Source: Bacteroidota bacterium
Lineage (GTDB): Bacteria > Bacteroidota > Bacteroidia > 2-12-FULL-35-15
Assembly: GCA_005772895.1 (NCBI GenBank)
Contig: SXIH01000062.1
Coordinates: 1-64,000, forward strand
Direction: 5' to 3'
Length of the DNA: 64,000 nt
A program made the translations under genes and the position numbers. Numbering within the stretch: the stretch's first letter is position 1; the number at the start of each line of letters is the position of its first letter. A model generated the notes under the pieces. It had not been told where the DNA came from. It did not search any database and saw only the letters and a list, made by a program, of their open reading frames with translations. Shown piece after piece: positions 60,413 to 64,000 of this stretch.

Positions 60413-60805
60413 CTATTTTTTGATTTTTTTATTAGGACTCTTTTTCTTGTCCTCCATCAAATCAACAATCTTTTTCAAATAAGCAATCTCGCTTAATAAA
60501 AGTTCGTTTTGTTTTTCCAGAGCTTTAAGTTGTTCGGAATGTGTATTGTATGGTGCTTTTTCATCTCTGACGTACAACGACTGAACACCTTCTTTTTTAT
60601 ACTCTTTTTGATCTGAGTAGATGGAAAAGAAGTCCAGCCGGAGAATAATTCCGATTTTATTCAATAAGGCGGTATCAATGCTTTCTCTTTCAAAGATATC
60701 GTAAACAACATTCCGGCTACGATTAATTTTTCTGGCAAAAGTGCTGACAGAAATTCCCTGTTTATATAATTCGTCCTTTATCTTTTTCCCGATATGAATT
60801 GCCAT
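60413..60805 (-). CDS. XRE-like DNA-binding regulator with C-terminal coiled coil
   Basis: The 130-residue product (ATG at 60805) has a helix-turn-helix of XRE type (HIGKKIKDELYKQGISVSTF, ARKINRSRNVVYDIFERES, LLNKIGIILRLDFFSIYS), a linker, and a heptad-like coil (LKALEKQNELLLSEIAYLKK) with a Lys-rich end. Small Bacteroidota regulators share this layout. The frame is open to 60853, but the 16 extra residues are hydrophobic and precede the conserved start. It is divergent from a second HTH gene, with two dyad sites between them. Confidence 0.8.
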   Translation of the reverse strand: MAIHIGKKIKDELYKQGISVSTFARKINRSRNVVYDIFERESIDTALLNKIGIILRLDFFSIYSDQKEYKKEGVQSLYVRDEKAPYNTHSEQLKALEKQNELLLSEIAYLKKIVDLMEDKKKSPNKKIKK

Positions 60806-60843
60806 ACCCAAAGATAAGTGGCTGATAAAAAAGAAGTTCCGCA

Positions 60844-60866
60844 TTTTGCACAATATAATAGTACAA
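60844..60866. promoter_or_regulatory. Candidate operator, copy 1
   Basis: TTTTGCACAATATAATAGTA followed by CAA is an imperfect dyad (TTGnAC ... GTnCAA) and matches the site at 60908-60930 in 20 of 23 positions. It lies 38 bp upstream of the XRE-like regulator start. Confidence 0.45.
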
Positions 60867-60881
60867 TTATGTACTTATTTA

Positions 60882-60912
60882 TTTGGCATATTTGGGTTTT
60901 TATATACATTTG
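60882..60912 (+). promoter_or_regulatory. Plus-strand promoter upstream of the small HTH gene
   Basis: TTTG (60882-60885), 19 bp, TACATTTGC (60905-60913): a full match to the Bacteroidota consensus. The predicted start near 60917 leaves a leader of about 160 nt before the ATG at 61079, with no obvious ORF inside. The -7 element overlaps operator copy 2. Confidence 0.7.
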
Positions 60913-60930
60913 CACAATATTATAATACAA
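60908..60930. promoter_or_regulatory. Candidate operator, copy 2, overlapping the -7 element
   Basis: ATTTGCACAATATTATAATA followed by CAA repeats the 60844-60866 site with three mismatches, 64 bp downstream. It covers the -7 element and expected transcription start, so a protein bound here would block the plus-strand promoter. Confidence 0.5.
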
Positions 60931-61078
60931 ACTGTTTTTTACTCCAAAACAGATTGGGTTGTCTGCAGTACTAATTTTTAAAACCGCAAGCTCAGACAAA
61001 GCAACATTCAGTACATTTTATTTCTGCTTGCTCCTCAGAAATTTTAAATAACTAAGTTTTAACACAAAACTCTGCTAT

Positions 61079-61279
61079 ATGAAATTTGATGATTATCAGG
61101 AGAAACTGGAACAAATTGATAAACTGATCCGGTATTCCAATACCGGCTCTCCAAAAGAGCTTGCTACACGGATGCGTGTTTCGGAACGGACAATCAGAAG
61201 ATTCATTGAAAAGTTAAAAACCAAAAATGAGTCCATTCGATATTGTCGTAAATCCCAATCCTATGTAATAAAAAATTAA
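61079..61279 (+). CDS. Small HTH DNA-binding protein
   Basis: The 66-residue product is almost entirely a winged helix-turn-helix of the HTH_11/DeoR-like type (YQEKLEQIDKLIRYSNTGSP, KELATRMRVSERTIRRFIEK, LKTKNESIRYCRKSQSYVIK) with no effector domain. It may bind the 19-bp dyad just downstream at 61292-61310 and control the following genes; this is inferred from position. Its own promoter is controlled by the operator overlapping the -7 element. Confidence 0.75.
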   Translation: MKFDDYQEKLEQIDKLIRYSNTGSPKELATRMRVSERTIRRFIEKLKTKNESIRYCRKSQSYVIKN

Positions 61280-61291
61280 ACAAGTTTTCCC

Positions 61292-61310
61292 GCGGTCAAA
61301 ATTTGTCCGC
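61292..61310. promoter_or_regulatory. 19-bp dyad upstream of the small secreted protein genes
   Basis: GCGGTCAAAATTTGTCCGC is an inverted repeat broken only at positions 5/15 and the centre. It sits between the HTH gene and the -7 element at 61320, where the -33 region should be. This is a plausible operator for the adjacent regulator. Confidence 0.5.
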
Positions 61311-61319
61311 CATACAAAA

Positions 61320-61328
61320 TATGTTTGC
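61320..61328 (+). promoter_or_regulatory. -7 element for the small secreted protein genes
   Basis: TATGTTTGC is an exact TAnnTTTGC. Transcription would start near 61333, about 60 nt before the ATG at 61394. The usual -33 TTG is absent at 19-21 bp; the dyad occupies that position, hinting at activator dependence. Confidence 0.5.
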
Positions 61329-61393
61329 AGAGTGATATTGAGGGGATGCCGAAAACCTATCAGAGTAGGCAAAAATTAAAATCAATAAAAAAT

Positions 61394-61711
61394 ATGAAAA
61401 AAATCTTATTTGCTTTTGGATGTGTGTTGGTGGCAACTGTAGCAAAGGCACAATCTCAAAACACGGTTGTTTACATTCCAACAACTAACACTTGCTATGA
61501 AGCATCCGGAATTTCCAGTTCGTCAAACGGACAAACATTGACTTTGCAAATTTATAATGCAACCCACGTTGAGCCAACAAGAGAACGACTACGCCAGGCA
61601 AACGATTGCACAAGAGGAGAATTCGTCAACGACAACACTCAAGGTGGCACTCATAATGTTGACTGTGATGTAACGGTGAATGCAACCTGCTTTTGTACCG
61701 GAGTTAAATAA
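61394..61711 (+). CDS. Small secreted Cys-containing protein 1
   Basis: The 105-residue product (ATG at 61394) has a signal peptide (MKKILFAFGCVLVATVAKA, cleavage before Q). The mature chain of about 86 residues has five Cys (34, 72, 91, 99, 101), Ser/Thr/Asn-rich beta stretches and the end CFCTGVK. No family is recognised. The frame is open upstream to 61325 but this would bury the signal peptide. A second small secreted protein follows after 24 nt, then a thioredoxin-motif protein, suggesting an exported product matured through its cysteines. Confidence 0.65.
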   Translation: MKKILFAFGCVLVATVAKAQSQNTVVYIPTTNTCYEASGISSSSNGQTLTLQIYNATHVEPTRERLRQANDCTRGEFVNDNTQGGTHNVDCDVTVNATCFCTGVK

Positions 61712-61735
61712 ATTATTAACCTTTAATTAAACGCT

Positions 61736-62047
61736 ATGAAAAAAAATATTTTTTTACCCGCTTGTCTGGTTGTTCTCACAATCGGTCTAAATGCACAAAC
61801 AAGACCAACAACAAGAGTTGATATTCCGGATAGAGGAATTTCTTTAACTGCTGAAAATGTTTCCATAACAGATAACAGTTGCACCTTGGAAGGGAATGTT
61901 ACAGAAGAGCCAATAATGCGATTGCCCTATATAACAGCACGTAATGTTCCGGGCATATTAACCAATATTAATCAGATTGGCAGTACCTGGGTTATCCAGT
62001 GTACTGCCGGTCCGGGATACTGTTTTACTTGGTACGACCCTAGATAA
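61736..62047 (+). CDS. Small secreted Cys-containing protein 2
   Basis: The 103-residue product has a signal peptide (MKKNIFLPACLVVLTIGLNA, cleavage before Q) and a mature chain of about 83 residues. The chain is beta-prone (TRVDIPDRGISLTAENVSIT) with Cys at 49, 89 and 96 and an aromatic end (GPGYCFTWYDPR). It resembles the preceding gene in size and plan but not closely in sequence. A strong terminator follows directly, so the two small genes form one short transcript. Confidence 0.65.
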   Translation: MKKNIFLPACLVVLTIGLNAQTRPTTRVDIPDRGISLTAENVSITDNSCTLEGNVTEEPIMRLPYITARNVPGILTNINQIGSTWVIQCTAGPGYCFTWYDPR

Positions 62048-62054
62048 TAAACTC

Positions 62055-62092
62055 ATAAATCTTGCATCAATAGTTTGATGCAAGATTTATTT
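62055..62092 (+). terminator. Strong terminator after the two small secreted protein genes
   Basis: A perfect 16-bp stem, ATAAATCTTGCATCAA (62055-62070) with its complement at 62075-62090, loop TAGT, followed by TTAT. The apparent start at 62075 of the next frame lies inside the 3' arm and is not used. Confidence 0.8.
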
Positions 62093-62113
62093 ATACTATT
62101 TAAAATACTTTTT

Positions 62114-63628
62114 ATGTTTAAAAAATGTTTCCCCTTTTTTATTTTCTTCTTTATAACTATTTCTTTTTCTGCTGCCTCGGAGAAAGAGCTCTCATACTAT
62201 ATTAAAAAACATGAGCTTTCTGAAAATATAAATATTCTTTCTGTTTTCGGAGAAGACTGTGTCAACTGTTATTATGGATTTTCTTACTTTTTAAAAGAAC
62301 ACAAAGATGAATTTAAAAAAGAAGATTTTGTTTTTCTTTTTCAAAAAAGTGCCGAAAATGAAATTGATAATATTTTCAAATTCCGTTTAGGTGTTGATAA
62401 AATCGGATGCAGAATTATTATTGATGATGCCTTTTATGATCAAGTAAATAAAAATGGAATAACAACTTTAAGCATTATTGAAAAAGGTAAAATAGCAGAA
62501 CGGTTTACCAGTAAAGATATCTATAAATTTAAACACTTTGCTCAATCGGGAGCTCAAACGATTAACTACAATTTAATTAATCTTGACACCATTAATTTAA
62601 TGTCACGGTTTGGCACCAAAAAACTTTCAATAACTCTGTTGAATGAATCAAAAATTGTTGTTCAGAATAAATACACCAACGATGTTTCTTTGTTTGACCT
62701 GAATACTAAACGCATAATCAAAAAACTTCCTATTAGTGCGTTTACAGAAAAATATGACAGCCTACTTAAATTATTGGTGCTTGACAATCCTGAGAATTTA
62801 GAATATAACTTAAAACAGTATAAGGAAAAGACGTTTTATAAATCCTTCCCACTATGTTCGGTTCAAGAAGTATATTGTTTCGACAATCTTGTTTATTTAA
62901 GTTTGAGTGTTGCTCAAATGGAAGTCGATACAAATAATCACATCGTACATGGTTCACAATTAGCAATGGTCAAGCTGGACAGCAATTTACAGATTCAGCA
63001 TATTTATAAAATTCCGGAACGTATTCCTGATTCCGACAAACTGCTTAACTTTTTTGATTGTATTTTTATCGCTCCTGAAACAGCCGTTGTTTCTTTATCC
63101 GTTTTTGATCCATCGGGGTTAAGAAAAAAAGATTCCATTTGTGCATTGTACTCAGTGGCAACTAATGAGATTAAAATTTTAAATTTCGGATATGAGTCGT
63201 TCATGCCTTTGAAGGGCAATAATGGCTATTATAATTATTATCACTTTGATGTGTTGAACGAAAACAATCTAATAAAAGGATATTTCAATCGTTCTCCATT
63301 TATTTATAATATTTCTGAAAACACCAAGCGCTTAATCCCTGATATTGGTGTCGATCCAAAAACAATCGACATAAATGAAAAAGATAAATTTTTCTGGATA
63401 AGTAAAATTTTCCCTTTTCAAAACTCTGTGTTTGTAATTGCAAATCAAAAACAAAATGAAACGACTCTTTTGCAATACGACAGGGAAATGAAAACATTAA
63501 TTTCAAAAAAGAAAATTTTTGAGGGTTATTTTTCTGATGCTTTTATTCTCAATAACAAAGTTTATGCATTTGAAAACTATTCTGAAAAGGGAGATGTGGC
63601 AATGTTGCATATATATGAGTTGAAGTAG
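62114..63628 (+). CDS. Secreted protein with thioredoxin-like CVNC motif and propeller-like C-terminal region
   Basis: The 504-residue product (ATG at 62114, after the terminator) has a signal peptide (PFFIFFFITISFSAAS). A domain of about 110 residues follows with a strand-then-CxxC pattern (NINILSVFGEDCVNCYYGFS, CVNC at 49-52) like a thioredoxin fold. Residues about 150-504 are repeated beta strands as in six-bladed propellers (LSITLLNESKIVVQNKYTND, NKVYAFENYSEKGDVAMLHI). The combination with small secreted Cys proteins resembles Bacteroidota peptide loci but no known family is matched with confidence. Confidence 0.65.
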   Translation: MFKKCFPFFIFFFITISFSAASEKELSYYIKKHELSENINILSVFGEDCVNCYYGFSYFLKEHKDEFKKEDFVFLFQKSAENEIDNIFKFRLGVDKIGCRIIIDDAFYDQVNKNGITTLSIIEKGKIAERFTSKDIYKFKHFAQSGAQTINYNLINLDTINLMSRFGTKKLSITLLNESKIVVQNKYTNDVSLFDLNTKRIIKKLPISAFTEKYDSLLKLLVLDNPENLEYNLKQYKEKTFYKSFPLCSVQEVYCFDNLVYLSLSVAQMEVDTNNHIVHGSQLAMVKLDSNLQIQHIYKIPERIPDSDKLLNFFDCIFIAPETAVVSLSVFDPSGLRKKDSICALYSVATNEIKILNFGYESFMPLKGNNGYYNYYHFDVLNENNLIKGYFNRSPFIYNISENTKRLIPDIGVDPKTIDINEKDKFFWISKIFPFQNSVFVIANQKQNETTLLQYDREMKTLISKKKIFEGYFSDAFILNNKVYAFENYSEKGDVAMLHIYELK

Positions 63629-63726
63629 AAAAGTATTTTGTTTCAAACTTACAAAAGACCCTTTCCGAATTTTGTTTCTTGCCTTTTCGTTTTCTTTTTC
63701 TTAACTTTATTGGAAACAAATTCCCA

Positions 63727-64000
63727 TGAAAAAGGTATTTCTTCTTTTTTTAGTTGCGTTATTCCTCTTTTCAAATGAACTAAACGCGCAAAAACTAACG
63801 CCTCAACAACAAAAAGCGCTTGCCACTTTATATAAAACCAAAAAGGTGGTTTATTTTAAATTCAAAGTGAATTCAGTACATGAAATAAAAGGTATGGCAA
63901 ATATTATTACTGTAGATAAAGTTAAAGGAACGGAAGTTGCTGCACATGCAACGAAAGCACAGTTTACAAGATTTTTGCCTTATAACTATAAATACACCAT
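63727..64000 (+). CDS. Secreted protein, 5' part only (runs off the window)
   Basis: Ninety-one codons are visible from the ATG at 63727. A signal peptide (MKKVFLLFLVALFLFSNELN-AQ) is followed by KLTPQQQKALATLYKTKKVV and YFKFKVNSVHEIKGMANIIT. This N-terminal region looks like the propeptide-like start (YFKF...ITVDKVKG...EVAAHATKAQF) found on large secreted Bacteroidota proteins, many of them T9SS-exported peptidases; that match is from memory and the catalytic part is outside the window. A weak promoter (TTG, 20 bp, TAACTTTA) precedes it. Confidence 0.65.

Noticed and set aside
60778-60999. 73-codon minus-strand frame upstream of the XRE-like gene
   Set aside because: It spans the operators and promoter region and is out of frame with the regulator; no supporting motif.
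62075-62113. Upstream start at 62075 for the CVNC protein
   Set aside because: It lies in the 3' arm of a perfect 16-bp terminator and would place residues before the signal peptide.

Overview
The window is a gene-dense, low-GC stretch of a Bacteroidota chromosome. Four things point to that phylum. Several secreted proteins end in type IX secretion (T9SS) sorting domains. A SprE-like lipoprotein, a TonB receptor of the Bacteroidota barrel type and an HEPN-tailed sulfite reductase are present. Promoters have the phylum's TTTG / N19-21 / TAnnTTTG form instead of sigma-70 boxes. The atpBEFHAG set lacks atpD and atpC, which usually lie elsewhere in this phylum. No phage, insertion sequence or CRISPR array is visible, but several short palindromic intergenic repeats are.

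Layout. 1-3.5 kb: tRNA-Leu remnants, then prs, rplY, pth and a T9SS protein. 3.5-14.4 kb: a lipoprotein, a T9SS protein, uvrC, and a minus-strand run lysS, YfhO-like, gpsA, glycosyltransferase-like. 14.4-16.9 kb: sugar-phosphate isomerase, lipB and an RluE-type pseudouridine synthase. 16.9-24.5 kb: a tightly overlapping signalling operon with a coiled-coil protein, a propeller/PP2C phosphatase and two TPR membrane proteins. 24.6-28.1 kb: a ChaN-like protein and a TonB receptor. 28.1-36.2 kb: a minus-strand sulfur assimilation cluster. 36.5-41.6 kb: a helical-repeat protein, two T9SS proteins and CvpA. 41.7-50.8 kb: ATP synthase genes, bactofilin and sprE. 50.9-57.7 kb: M23 peptidase, dxr, rseP, hypotheticals and an aldehyde dehydrogenase. 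57.9-64 kb: an accessory region with a T9SS protein, a thioredoxin-like protein, two regulators, two small Cys-containing secreted proteins, a thioredoxin-motif protein and a truncated secreted protein.

The most striking signal is upstream of the sulfite reductase gene (35.7-36.2 kb, minus strand). Two consecutive short ORFs encode peptides whose Met/Cys block (MMCCMMC and MCMCCMM) begins exactly at residue 16. Each is followed by an intrinsic terminator whose 5' arm is also exactly complementary, over 9 nt, to an upstream segment placed as an antiterminator. A strong promoter precedes the first. This looks like two transcription attenuators in series that sense Met/Cys-tRNA charging and control the sulfite reductase, siroheme, sulfite-transport fusion and CysH genes, and possibly hom. 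Neither ORF is long enough for routine annotation.

Other unusual features are: two TPR membrane proteins that stop just after the linker that precedes the PP2C domain in their operon partner; a precorrin-2 dehydrogenase/TSUP transporter fusion; two mutually exclusive hairpins between prs and rplY; a 31-bp AT-rich repeat abutting the TTG start of dxr; and dyad operators around the regulators at 60.8-61.3 kb.
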